The position numbers and the translations under genes are program-made. A stretch of DNA of 64,000 bases from NCBI GenBank assembly GCA_038025085.1, contig CM076152.1, forward strand, positions 37,761,501-37,825,500, given 5' to 3'. This document shows positions 47,034 to 58,798 of this stretch, in pieces. The notes beneath the pieces were generated by a model. It made no database searches. It had not been told where the DNA came from and worked only from the letters and a program-made list of their open reading frames with translations. Positions within the stretch are counted from its first letter, which is position 1. Each line of letters begins with the position of its first letter. The stretch is from Tetragonia tetragonoides (lineage: Eukaryota > Streptophyta > Magnoliopsida > Caryophyllales > Aizoaceae).

Positions 47034-47765
47034 TAAAAAGTCGTCTCAAAACAATATGAATATTATTCTTATCCTACGATCGATTGAAGATTGTTCCACC
47101 CAAATTTTCGTGAAAGAGACATCTTGAACTGAGATTTTAGGTAGTTGAAAATAGTAGAATGGTTGTTTTTAAATCTCAAACGACTTGCAATAATAAATTG
47201 TCTTTGGTTCGATTCCGAAAGTTGCAAATGTTATATTGTCGATGAAATAGAACTTTTTGAGAAGTCCATGTGACTAAAACCATATTGTCTACGTGGTAAA
47301 TTGTACTCCTAGTATTTGTACTGTTATTTTCCAATCAAATCACAATTTTGGGGAAAAATACAAGGAAAAGCACAAAAAATAACATTGGAAGGTGATCTCA
47401 ATATGAGGCGCCTCAAACAAATTATTCTTATTTATAAAGGTGATCTCATGTTGAAACAGCCTTATATAAAAGACCCATTAAAAATTTGTGAATTAATGAA
47501 TAGTCACAATCTAGAATACTAATGAATTAGAATATTTGGGGGAGTATTATTAAAAATAATTGTCTCATAAAAGATAACATATCATTGAAGTTTTTTTTTT
47601 TTTTTTTTTTTCTTTTTCTTTATTCAGCCTTAAATTCCCTCCACATTCTCTTATTTCTCTCTCCCTCTCCTCTTGGTGGGTTGCTTGGCTGGAATGAATC
47701 TAGAATTGGGACCAAGAATGGAAAAGGGCAGGGCAGTTATAAGATTAACTGATTAGCGCCAAAGA
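47034..47765. other. Intergenic DNA
   Basis: AT-rich, with GGTGATCTCAATATGAGGCG at about 47391 (another diverged inverted-repeat fragment) and a T run at about 47590-47611. Nothing gene-like is seen. Confidence 0.4.
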
Positions 47766-48047
47766 CCAATAAGGGTGGTGGTCTAGTGGTTCTAAGCTTA
47801 CTCTCAAGTGATTTGGTAAGGCAAGGTTATGGGTTCGAATCCTCATTTTCCCCATGCTTTGTGTCTGCTGGCTTCTAGGAACTATACTAGCTCCTTGTTG
47901 GTGCTACGTTGACGGGACCAGTGCTTGCGCTGGTTGTTCAGCTAGTCTGATATGTTCGCTATTGAACACGAGAGTCCAAACATGATATAGCAGGGGGTGC
48001 CTCGATCGCCATTCACTTGCACCCTCTTTTTTGACAAGAAAAAAAAA
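47766..48047 (+). mobile_element. tRNA-derived SINE, family A
   Basis: Complete copy starting CCAATAAGGGTGGTGGTC, with A-box-like GGTCTAGTGGTTCTAAG, B box GGGTTCGAATCCTC and an A-rich tail. The 14-base target duplication ATTAGCGCCAAAGA at 47752-47765 and 48048-48061 is perfect, so this is a recent insertion. Confidence 0.92.
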
Positions 48048-48271
48048 ATTAGCGCCAAAGAGAAGAGAGAGAGATCAAGTGCACGCTTTGTCTCTCTCAC
48101 TACGCATTACGCAACCCCATGTGCTCTCCCTTGCTTCCTCTTTGCATGTGCACTTGTCCTGCTCCTGTTTTTGTTGCCCCAGCCCACCCTTTTCTTTTCT
48201 TTCCTCCTTTTTTTCTTTTTCTTTTTCAGATTGTGAGGTCTTTTTAGACTTATACACCTCCCCTTCATTGC

Positions 48272-48291
48272 CACGTGGATCATGCCACGTG
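48272..48291. promoter_or_regulatory. Paired G-box elements
   Basis: CACGTG at 48272-48277 and 48286-48291, both preceded by GC (GCCACGTGGATCATGCCACG). Two G-boxes 14 bases apart resemble an ABRE-type bZIP/bHLH site, but no adjacent gene is recognised. Confidence 0.35.
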
Positions 48292-48299
48292 ACCCTCAC

Positions 48300-50330
48300 A
48301 ATAAAATAAAAAAATTCTTTTTTTTAAAAATTTTTTTTTAAAAAAATCCCTAATTGCTAAATGAAATTAGGGACGAAATCAGAAACTAATGTTAAATGGG
48401 GTTAAAGATCATTAGAGTAATTGTTTTAGGAGGAGGTGCAACAATAATATGGTTTCCTTAACAACTAGTACATGTGTGCATTAGAGATCTTAGGAGGGGG
48501 TACGACTTAACCATATTCTTTGATAGTCTAAAGAGTAATTAAATGAAGTGAAGTTTTCAATATCTATTTTATCACTACTACTACCGTCATTTTGGTTATG
48601 TTTTTTTCAATAGAACGAAAGATAACAACTTATAGGTTTATAACACAATTGTACAAGCGAAGCGAAAATGAGTTGAATCTACTGAATAGAATAGAACTTG
48701 ACCTAACTTGCATTAAGTGAGTTAATACTTCCCCAAATATACTAGGTAAATGAGAGTTCAAATATTAGTTGTCAACTATTACAAAGCTATATACCTCACT
48801 TATTATCTTGCAAAAACTATTTTGAAAAGCTATATACCTCACATGAACTATCTTATGCTTGAAATTCATTGTAATTTTATCAAACATGCAACGCATGGAG
48901 GTAAAAAAAAAAACTCTCAAAAATGTGATTGAATAATTACAATTTCTAACAATTACTGATACCTAACTAATTGACATTGTAGCTCTTACCAAATAAACCC
49001 AATCTATGTTGTCACTTTGCTTGGTTGATTACTTATAATATCAGTAATAGCTAAAAATGCGCAATAAGTGTTGGAGAAGTACTTACTAAGAAGAGTAGGG
49101 CAGTGGGCAAAGGTGGTGTTTGGCAATTTCTCTGTTTTGTAGCCCTAAACAGGCTAACCTAGTCAATCCACTGTCCAAAGCTACACAACTTGAAGGTGTT
49201 TTTGGTAGATTGCTAGATTTGCTCAAGGGTCCACCTACATAGATTGATACCCCTTGGGATTTAATTACAAGATGGGCTGTATTTAGAACCCTCAAAAGCG
49301 GATTCGACCTGTATTTTAGGGGTGTGGATTCTCTACGGTATCGTAGATGATTACTCACTGCTATTCCCTTGGTAAATAAGGGGGTATTTGGGGTTTGGAG
49401 AGTTTGGGGAGGAGAAAGAGAGAAGGATGGAGAAAAGAACTGCAGAGGATCCATATCCGTTTTTTAGGGTCTTAGTATAATTCCCTCGGTGTAAATTCGT
49501 TCACTATTCGAAAAAATGAACTAAAAAGTAAACTCACCAAAAAGTCAATGTAACTGATGCGAAATGACCCAACCTGAAACCTGTTGGATCTACTTGTTTG
49601 ACATGTCTAGTTTTTTTTGTTTAACCACATGTTCATCTAAGCCTGTTTGGCCAAGGCTAATCATGTTCGCACCGAATCGGCTCACGAAGGGGTTAAAGTG
49701 CTCCCATCAAATAGTTTTTCCATTTACAAGATTCAAACCCTCGACATTGTTTAAAGGATGAGAATGCCAGACCACTCACATTAACCATTTATTGATTTTT
49801 ATCGCTTTAGTTATACTTAATTACTTATAGCCGTTTGATAATGGGCAACAAAAAGAACCTACCAAAATTCAAGCATTGGGTGGGTCACCACCCAAAATCT
49901 CTCCCTTTATTTCCCGGGGTTGGAGATCAGTTGGTTGAGCTTCAATGAAAAGACAAGGAAATGTGATTACCAGATAGATAACCGTGTATTAATAATTCTT
50001 GAAAACTAGGCTTCAAAAAAAATAATTCTTGAAAACTAAAATCCTTGATTGATCAAAATCAAATGATCAGTGATCAGCCCTTTCCTGGAAAGTAGTAGGG
50101 CTCAAATCAAAGTTGTCAATGAGTGTAATGTTAGCCCTTCCATCACATGACTATTTCCACCTTGCCAAACACGGTCTCTCTTTGCTCTCCCACCTTTGCA
50201 AAAAATTGAAAAATCCAAATTAAAACAAGATAGATGATCTCCATTTTCTTTCTTTATTGTTTGTTTTTTTGACACCTATAGGGATCCCACGTTTCATATT
50301 CATTGTCAATGTCGAGGGTGTACCCAGTGT
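48300..50330. other. Intergenic DNA with unexplained ORF and possible SINE
   Basis: A 122-codon frame on the minus strand at 49086-49454 (starts MDPLQFFSPSFSLS) matches no family I know, has no visible introns or promoter, and may be chance or a relic. 49612-49790 looks like a minus-strand SINE: GGGTTTGAATCTTG as B box and an A-rich end (AAACAAAAAAAACTAG), without clear target duplications. The rest is featureless. Confidence 0.35.
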
Positions 50331-50876
50331 TAAGGGTGCTCATGGTAGGTTAACCGAACCGAAACGTTCACTCGGTTCGGTTAACCGATATTTCGGTTCG
50401 CCAATTTCGTGAATCGTAACTGTAACCGAAAATACAGGTTAACCGACTTTCGGTTCGGTTATAAGGTTAACCGGAAACCGTACTTATATGATTTTTATAG
50501 TATAATTAGCTACTTTTAAACATATCTTAAAAAAAATAGAAGCTAAATTTACTATTTAAATTCGATAAGACATTGTCAAAATAATAAAGAGATATAAATT
50601 GCATGAACTCTTAATTATTACACATTACATACAAACTTTATATTTAAAGTTTGTATAAAAACATAATAAAATATTTAAAAAAAAGCTTAAAAAATACTTT
50701 TAGGTTTTTCGGTTAACCGAAATCTCCAAAATCGTGAACCTAAATCGAATCGAGAAACCGAAAAATTAACCGAACCGCTTTAAACGAAAAAATAGATTCG
50801 GTTAACCGAATTTTCGGTGCGGTTTTTCGATTTTACGGTTCGGTTTTTCGGTTACGGTTTTTTTGAACACCCCCTA
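50331..50876. mobile_element. Non-autonomous hAT-like MITE (GGTTAACCGAACCG-motif family)
   Basis: The ends TAAGGGTGCTCATGG and, inverted, TAGGGGGTGTTCAAA are hAT-style. CCCAGTGT (50323-50330) and CCCAATGT (50877-50884) form an 8-bp target duplication with one mismatch. Both subterminal regions are built of CGGTTCGGTTAACCG words; the core is AT-rich and non-coding. Confidence 0.82.
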
Positions 50877-50884
50877 CCCAATGT

Positions 50885-52000
50885 GTTTTGTTTGCTAGGA
50901 GTTTTGTTGATATTGTTCATATTAATTGGTGGATATTAGTAATGAGAATTGAAATGATATTCTTAGATAATCTGGATTCAATATAACTAAACTTATCTTA
51001 AATTAAGATGAGAAGATAACATAATCTAGTCAAAACTTGTTGTCAGCTAAACTTTAAACTAGCACGAATAGAATTGTAAAGTTTAAACACTACAGTATAT
51101 GACTTATTTACGTTCATAAAATCTTGATTGCGCATTCTGTTACATATTAGTTTCTTTTTATGAACTATGAATCCCAATCCGCCACTTAATAATAAACTAC
51201 TACTACAACAAAATTTCAACATAAAATACTAATATCCGAAACGAATCATATAAACGTTGTTATTCACTCGACTGACTTGTACTCCTACCTAGTGGTCGTT
51301 AAGAAGTAGAAAACCCCTTTAATAAGCTTTCGAACCAATAACGAAGATTTCACAAACCCGACAATAAAAGCCAAAAAAAAAAACGCCAAAACTCATATGA
51401 GATAATGGTGAACGCAAATGATATGTATGAGTAAAAACACCTATACCAGTAGACAAGGATCAAACAGAAAATGTGTCCCCTATCAAGATGAGATGGACAA
51501 TATATCATGATCTATGGGAGAAATACCCTAAGTTAAAAAGAAAATTTGAAAATATTGGGTTCTTATGTACCTTGAACACTTAAAAAAGTGGTATAAAAAA
51601 CATGACATATACATGTAAATCGTAATATTGTTAGAGAAAGAAAGTACTCCCTTCCTTCTTAAATCTTCTTTCATTTTTCTTTTACATCCGTTTTAAATCT
51701 TCCTACCTTTTTTATACATGAAACCGTATGAAGCATGAGACCGTCTAATTAAAAAATAAAAAAGTGAAAAAGAGAATAAAAGAACATCCATCACGTGTAG
51801 ACAGTGGTATTATGACTTATGAAGCCTTCCTTCTGTTCTCATTCTCTAAACGTGGACCAATTGTACAAACCCATCATCATTAATCCTCTTATGTCATATG
51901 TCACTGGACTTAATTCATTTACTCTAATCTAATCTCTCTCTCTCTCCTAAGTACTCTCATTCCAATTTAAACCCCGCCTAAAACCTCCACTCATCCCATT
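50885..52000. other. Intergenic DNA and MAP70 promoter region
   Basis: AT-rich, without genes. TACTCCCTTCCTTCTTAAAT at about 51645 resembles a Stowaway-type terminus without a visible partner. A CT run at 51933-51947 precedes the MAP70 TATA box. Confidence 0.4.
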
Positions 52001-52008
52001 CACACCTC

Positions 52009-52015
52009 TATAAAT
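52009..52015 (+). promoter_or_regulatory. Probable TATA box of MAP70
   Basis: CTCTATAAATC in a C-rich context, about 360 bases before the start codon. The leader that follows has CTCTCTCT tracts and no ATG before the annotated start. Confidence 0.6.
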
Positions 52016-52370
52016 CTTTCCAAATCCAAAATCAAATCATAACAAATCAAAAACCCCATTTTCAAACCTTAGATCAATCAAATTAATTACATTAAATAAA
52101 AGTTCAAACAACAAACAAACCTCCCAGCAAAAAGGCAAAAAGTAACCCCCTTCTCTTTCTCTCTCCTCGTAAACAAATTATTCTCTCTCTATACTTGTTG
52201 TACACTTTTTTTGGTTTAGGGACTGCTTTTTAGGGTTTGATTTTTGTGTACATTTGTTGGGTGTTGTTGTTCTTGTTCAAAAAACCCAAAAAAACCCACA
52301 AATTCATTTCTTCAGATCTTACACAAAAAAAGCACAACAACTACAGAGAGAGAAAATCGAAAAATCAACA

Positions 52371-55300
52371 ATGGCGAATCATAGTTATTATGGAAACAAT
52401 GGAGAAGTGACGCCAGCACCAGCACCTGAACCGACGAGGCTGACGTCATCTGCGTCGTTTAAATATCGAAAGAAGAATAGTATTAGTGGTGGTGGTGGTC
52501 ATTCTAGGGTTAATTCTGAGGTTGATGATTTTGTTCATTTGTTGCACGGTTCTGATCCTCTTCGTGTTGAGCTCACTCGTCTCGAGAATGAACTTCGAGG
52601 TTTTTATTTTCTCTCTCCTGATTTCAAATTTGTGAATTTAATGATGTTAAGTTCTTTTGATTGCGTTTTGGTCGTTAAAAAAGCTGTCTTTTTTGAAGTT
52701 TTGATAGTATTTGATTGTTGTTGCTGAGAAAAAGTTGTGATTTTTGAGTGGTATGTTGGGAGAAAGTTTTGGTGGAAGTGAATTAAGTACCAGTATTAGT
52801 CTAAAATTAGAATATACTTGTATTAGAAAAATGTGATTGTGGGTACTTATGTTGGATTAGTTTGAGGCCTTTTCTTTTTCTTTTTTTTTTTTTTTTAATT
52901 TTACTTTTGTTTTATTTTTGTTTAGTTTAATTGGCATTTTCTCTTTGAATTACCGTATCGTGTACTCAAAAGATTAAATATTAAAGATTTAAGATTTAAG
53001 ATTCCCTTTTTGAATGGTGTTCATGCACTTTTCATTTAGGGTGAAATTCAAGGTTTATCTGTTCTTCTCTTTGACAATCTGTCTGTATGATTCTCATTGA
53101 TTGATGTATTGAATTAATCATGTTGTAGTATTAAATGATTGAATTTTGTGGCATTTAATTGTTGGTTGCCTTGGAAATCTTAGATGTTGGGTCACATATT
53201 GGAGAAAGTTGCGGTGGATTTTAAATTAATTTGTTGGTGTGTTATTCACTCAACCCTGTATTTGGGTTTGTATTGGTCAGACGGAGCTTGTCTTTCACTT
53301 CAATTTTTTGTCTGTTTTTTTAATGAAAATTTTGAATGCTGGTAGAAAGGGAAAATTATTCATTATGAGTTCCAAATGCCATACTGTTTGCCAGCCATCT
53401 TGAGCTTTTAAGTTGTAGTTTAATCAGGTAACTCATTGTTTACAAATATTTCCTTTGCATATATATAACTAAGGCAATTTGTGGCAGACGGGCAGGGCGA
53501 TTATACAGAAGTAAATGAATTCCCTAAAGTGTGATGGTGGGTTTATGGCAATGGAAATTCATTGGATAGGTTAGGGCTATCGTCATGTTTTGATACCGTG
53601 GTTGGATACTATGGGAAAGTCATAACTCACAAGTTTATTATCGAGAAGTAGTTTACTACCAATTTAGGTAGAGTGCCAATCAGGATGGCTTAAAAAAGAA
53701 AAGTAAAGTAATGTTCTTTGTGGGACTGAGTTTCATATATAACATGCTTATGCATCGTAATCTTTTCATTTATGCGTTTTTAGTGTGTTGGTTGGCCTGC
53801 GTCGGACATTTATGCTCTTGAGTAACCAGCGAGACCTCCCTTATTTCTCCCAAGAATCTTTGAGTGAGAATTTTGGGGAATTCCAGCTGGATTTGGGTGT
53901 TGTAAGCATAGTTATAATGAGTTCGGATCCTATTGTGAGATTCCAAGGACTGCACCTCTGTTGTTCGTGAAGGAACAACAGAGGATCCTCACCATGATAA
54001 GATAACTGTAGCATTGTAGGCAGTCAGATGCAACAACCTATGCCTCTGTGAAAGCTTATTGGCATGAAGAGAGTGAAGGCTTACAATATCAGCCCTAGTT
54101 TTCCTGGCAGTTAACTAGAGGGCCTGTGGGATTGGTCGGGCAAAGCCCGGTTGATCTTATCGCGCTTAAAAAGACAATGGGGGCCCTAAGTCTTGGAAAC
54201 TGCTTGTGGAAGCTGTCTGCTTAACTTCATAAGCAGATAAAAAGTTATCAGCACACCATCCAAACTACTAAATGAAATTCTTTTGTTAGCTTAAACGAAG
54301 AAACCATAGGAATGTACATGGTAACAAACTTGCACTATTATTGATGCAACTTTTTAAATGGAGAAACTCCACAAAATCCTCAACCTGACCAAAAGTAATG
54401 AATGGAAAAGCTTCTACTGGGATTAAATTGTTTACCATGTTATGTCTTCATCACTCTGGTATTGTAAAATTGGAGCTGCAAAGAGAATGATTTTCGACTG
54501 TAACTACTGCCTACTTCCACATACATTGCATCTAGTAATATCAGTAACAGTTAAATGTCCTCCAGATGTTAGGATATATACTTTCAATGTACTTTCAATG
54601 AGGAATCGTTGTTGAATCTGATGCACAGCAGATGAGTGCTCGGATTTCAATCTTCCATAACCTATGTGATATATTATATTTCTATGTGGTCTCTCTAGTA
54701 TTCTCACGTAGACTCTGGTGTCATGTTCAGAGAAGGATAGGGAACTGGGAGAAGCTAATGTAGAAATCAAGGCATTGAAACATTCAGATCGCCTTAAGGA
54801 AAGGGCAGTTGAAGAGGTATTTCTAACATAAATATTATTTCTGCTTTCCCCAACCCCCACACCAACTAGAACGAGCAAATTACATGTAACATGAGGTGTA
54901 TTTCCAAGAGTTGTCATTTTGTTGTGTAATCTAAAATTGCATTTCTGTCACTGTAGTGTGATAATTTTGCTATACATGTAACTGTCATCTTCTTGAGCGA
55001 GACTCCAGAGTAATAGGAATTAAGTCTTGCATTATATCATTTAGTATCAAGACAGTCATTTACTGAGAAAGCATCAGAATGTAGTTTGATTTTGTTGGTT
55101 ACTTAAACAGAAGATAAACACCAAAATTGTCAATTTCCAATGCACTGTTTCAGAATGATATCTTACTATTTTTTATTAGATTAGATCTATAAACAAAGTC
55201 TTGGTCCCATAGAGATTTGTGATATCCTTTCCCATATCCTTACCTTAGAGCATAGTTTTGATGTCTGTATCTTTAATTATGTGCCTAGAAGCTTTGTAGC

Positions 55301-58300
55301 AAATGCCCACTACCTAGCCACCGTGGCAAGGACTCAGGGCATTTCCAAGGTCTTCTAACTAGTTTAGTGTGGGTGTGATTTTCTTTTCCCAATATCTGTA
55401 TTACTTCTAGTCAAAAAAAAAAAAAAAAATTGAATTAAGCAAATGCCTGTATTGCTAAGATATTTCGGAAACAGTCTCTCTTCTAGGCGACTAGTTAGGT
55501 GTAAGACTGCGTACATCTGGACCTCCCCAGACCCCGCCCTAGGCGGGATACTTACTGGGTTGTTGTTGTTGTTGTTGTTGCCTGTATTGCTAAGATACAA
55601 AGTTTTTTCAACATAAATTTAATTGAGTTGTAAAATTAGTTATTTCCCCACTAAAATTCTTAGTATTTCTTTCTTCGTGTGCACTCATTGTAACAATTTC
55701 ATGATCTCACCAATTTTAACTTTTAAAACCTCCCTTTTCAATTACTTGGGGGAGATGGGTCGGATCTGAGAGGTGCAACTTTGTTGCTCTCTGCTTTGGA
55801 GTCACATTATTGATTGAGGTTGTTCTTGTTTTTAGCTTAACGAAGAGCTCAACAAAGTGGATGGAAAGTTAAAAGCTACTGAGGCTGTTCTGGATAGCAA
55901 GGTACCTGCATGAATACTTTTTTTTACCAATTGGAAACCATCTCTTGTTTTAGGTATTGAAAATGATATTTGTGTGCTATTTCACCAGTGATGATCTTTG
56001 TTTGCAGAATCTTGAAATAAAAAAGATAAATGAAGAGAAAAAAGCTGCTCTTGCAGCACAGTTCGCTGCGGAAGCCACACTTAGGAGAGTACACGCTGCT
56101 CAAAAAGATGATGACATGCCCCCCATTGAGGCCATTATTGCTCCACTGGAGGCAGAGCTTAAGCTGGGTAGGCAGGAGGTATTTAAGTTTCTAGGCTTAC
56201 TTGTGCTGTACCTACTCATATTTGTGCGGTAAACTATGTTTTTCTTAAGTTGCATGGTCGCGACTCACAATGATTTATCCATTGGTCTCTTTTTTCTTTT
56301 TTCAGATTGCAAAATTGCAGGATGACAACAAAGCATTGGATCGTCTCACAAAATCCAAGGAGGCTGCATTATTGGAGGCTGAGAAGACTGTTCAGATAGC
56401 TATGGCAAAAGCATCATTGGTGGATGATTTGCAGAACAAGAACCAGGAGTTGATGAAGCAGATTGAAATCTGTCAGGTCTGCTATTTTGCCTTCCCAATT
56501 AAAAAAAAAAACTTTTTTTTGCAAATGTTTAAAATAAAAAAAAGAAAAGGGTTTTTGTGGGTCATCCTGAAACAGTCTCTCGTCTAGGCGACTAGATAGG
56601 GGTAAGGCTGCGTACATCTGGACCTCCCCAGACCCCGCCCTAGGCGGGATACTTACTGGATTGTTGTTGGGCATCCGTTTATAATTGATGAGTGAAATTT
56701 ATTGAATCCTGCCAGGAGGAGAATAAATTTTTGGACAAAATGCACCGTGAAAAGGTTGCAGAGGTTGAAAAACTGACCCAAAGTGTTCGGGAGCTCGAGG
56801 AAGCAGTGTTGGCTGGTGGAGCTGCTGCAAATGCTGTGCGTGATTACCAACGGAAAGTCCAAGAGATGAATGTAATTCAACCATTCTGAAATAGATGTTG
56901 CAAACATTAGAAGATGTGGCTTTATACTTGATAATTGATATGAGCCTTAAGCTTATGAACTCTTAATTTTTGTAGGAGGAGAAGAAAACTCTAGATCGGG
57001 AGCTTGCTCGTGCAAAAGTTACTGCAAATAGGGTTGCGACTGTGGTAGCTAATGAATGGAAAGATGGGAATGACAAAGTAATGCCTGTAAAGCAATGGAT
57101 TGAAGAGAGAAAGTACTATCAGGTATCATTTTGATTGACCTTCAGCCTTTGATTGCCTTATGTGAGTTATGTCTCCATCACAGGGTTTCTGTTAATGTGG
57201 ATCCTGTCCGAGGAATATCTCTTAAAAATTCTGAAGTTTCTTTGATGAAAATACCTTGTTGTTTGGATCACTCAGAGTAATGAACATGCATCTCTTGGCT
57301 AGTTTAACAATTGATGACAATTGGCTCATGCATGGTGATCCTTGGTAATTGGGTGCTGTATTGTTTGAAAAGACAATGGGCTATTATGGTGGTGAAAGAA
57401 GGATGTGGGAAGGAGGTTGGAAGAGGTCAGGATGATAATGGAGTCAGTCATCAATATGCTAGCTACTTGATTAATTTTGCCGTTTTGGACTAATAAGAAG
57501 AATTAGTAGACCGAAAGAACCATCCAGGCAAAAACCATGCACTTGTCCATTCAAGCCTATATTCTTCATGGCATGTACTTTTTTGGTTTTTTTTTTGGTT
57601 TTTGGTTCAAATCACTTTATAAAGTTGCAATACTGTCGTTAGAAGTTTTTAAAGTTTGTGTGGTTTGCTGTATTTTTTCAGGGAGAAATGCAGCAACTTC
57701 GAGATAAGCTTGCTGTAGCAGAGCGCACATCGAAGGCAGAAGCTCAGCTGAAAGTGAGGGCTCTATGATACAAATACAATCTCTTCTATTTTTATTATAA
57801 TGTTTGTCTACTTATTCTCTCTGGTGCTTATTTGACTTTTTCTTTAGGAGAAATATCAGTTGAGATTCAAGGTCCTGGAAGAAAGGCTAAGAGGATCTCC
57901 AAGTGCAAATACTTCTCGTGTTGTCTCGGGAGGAGTCTCGGGTGGAATCTCGGGAGGAAGAAGCATGAGCAATGGCCGATCTCGGCGTCAGTCTCTTGGA
58001 GGAGCAGAGAATTTCTCCAGATTGGCTTCTAATGGATATTTGTCTAAGAAAGCAACAAATTCACCATCTGGGACCCTGCGATCCAATAGTGCAGCTGCAT
58101 TATTAAAGAATGCCAAGCCCTCGTCAAGATCATTTGATGGTGGTAATTCTCGAGAAGGAGGTAAGGCAGCTCCAACAGCAGCTGGAACAGCCCATACAAC
58201 TTCAAATGGCAGTGAGAAGAACCAAAATGGCCCCCAGAGAGAGGGGGAAGATCATACTCTAGTGAAAAAAACAAAAATAGATGGTGATGACACTGTCTCT

Positions 58301-58798
58301 GGGACATTGTATGATATGATACAAAAGGAAGTTATAACTCTCAGAAAAGCTTGTCATGAGAAAGATCAGAGTCTTAAAGACAAGGATGATGCTATTGAGG
58401 TTACAATCTGCGTCATCATCTTTATCTATCCCTTAATTATGGGATGATTATTACTAATGTTTTGCATCTTTGTCAATTCCCCAGATGTTGTCGAAGAAGG
58501 TTGATACCCTCAACAAGGCGATGGAAGTTGAAGCCAAGAAAATGAGAAGAGAAGTAGCAGCCATGGAAAAGGAAGTGGCTGCTATGCGTATCAGTAAAGA
58601 CAATGACCAAAGGACACGGAGAATGAGTGTTGCGAGAGGGGTCATCAATGGTTCTCAGCCACATTCTGCAAGGTAACCCATTTGTGAATGCCATGCTGCT
58701 CGTTAAACTTGTGATGCCCTCTTTGTTTATTTTGTTATCGTCTTATAGTTTCCTTACGTGGTCATGTTTTGTTATTCAGGAACATCCGGAATTTCTAG
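52371..58798 (+). CDS. MAP70: Microtubule-associated protein 70 (MAP70)
   Basis: Eleven exons join in frame to 618 residues, close to the roughly 620 usual for the family: 52371-52599, 54731-54816, 55836-55901, 56008-56178, 56306-56476, 56716-56871, 56976-57122, 57682-57753, 57848-58399, 58485-58672, 58780-58798. Residues 1-50 are a Pro/Ser/Gly-rich head; EVDDFVHLLHGSDPLRVELT then leads into a long coiled coil (about 60-366) with the conserved KKAALAAQFAAEATLRRVHA, DDDMPPIEAI, NQELMKQIEICQ and VMPVKQWIEE. Exon 9 adds a basic Ser/Gly-rich region (residues 367 to about 500) and a second coil runs to near the end. MAP70 proteins bind and organise cortical microtubules, including in xylem wall patterning. 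The start has a good plant context (CAACAATGGC) and is the first ATG of the leader. The final six-codon exon is inferred from a strong donor at 58673; without it the protein stops at 58676. Confidence 0.95.
55463..55580 (+). mobile_element. Au-like SINE 3' fragment in MAP70 intron 2
   Basis: TAAGACTGCGTACATCTGGA and CCCCAGACCCCGCCCTAGGC, ending in (TTG)n, match the 3' part of the Au-type plant SINE as I know it. The flanking direct repeat CCTGTATTGCTAAGATA at 55446-55462 and 55581 onwards shows that the short form inserted as such. The tRNA-like head is missing. Confidence 0.75.
56568..56668 (+). mobile_element. Au-like SINE 3' fragment in MAP70 intron 5
   Basis: Near-identical to the copy at 55463-55580 (TAAGGCTGCGTACATCTGGA, CCCCAGACCCCGCCCTAGGC), also in the + orientation and ending TTGTTGTTG. 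The flanks GGGTCATCC and GGGCATCC suggest a short target duplication. Confidence 0.7.

Noticed and set aside
54504..54917. 137-codon minus-strand frame
   Set aside because: Antisense of MAP70 exon 2 plus intron.
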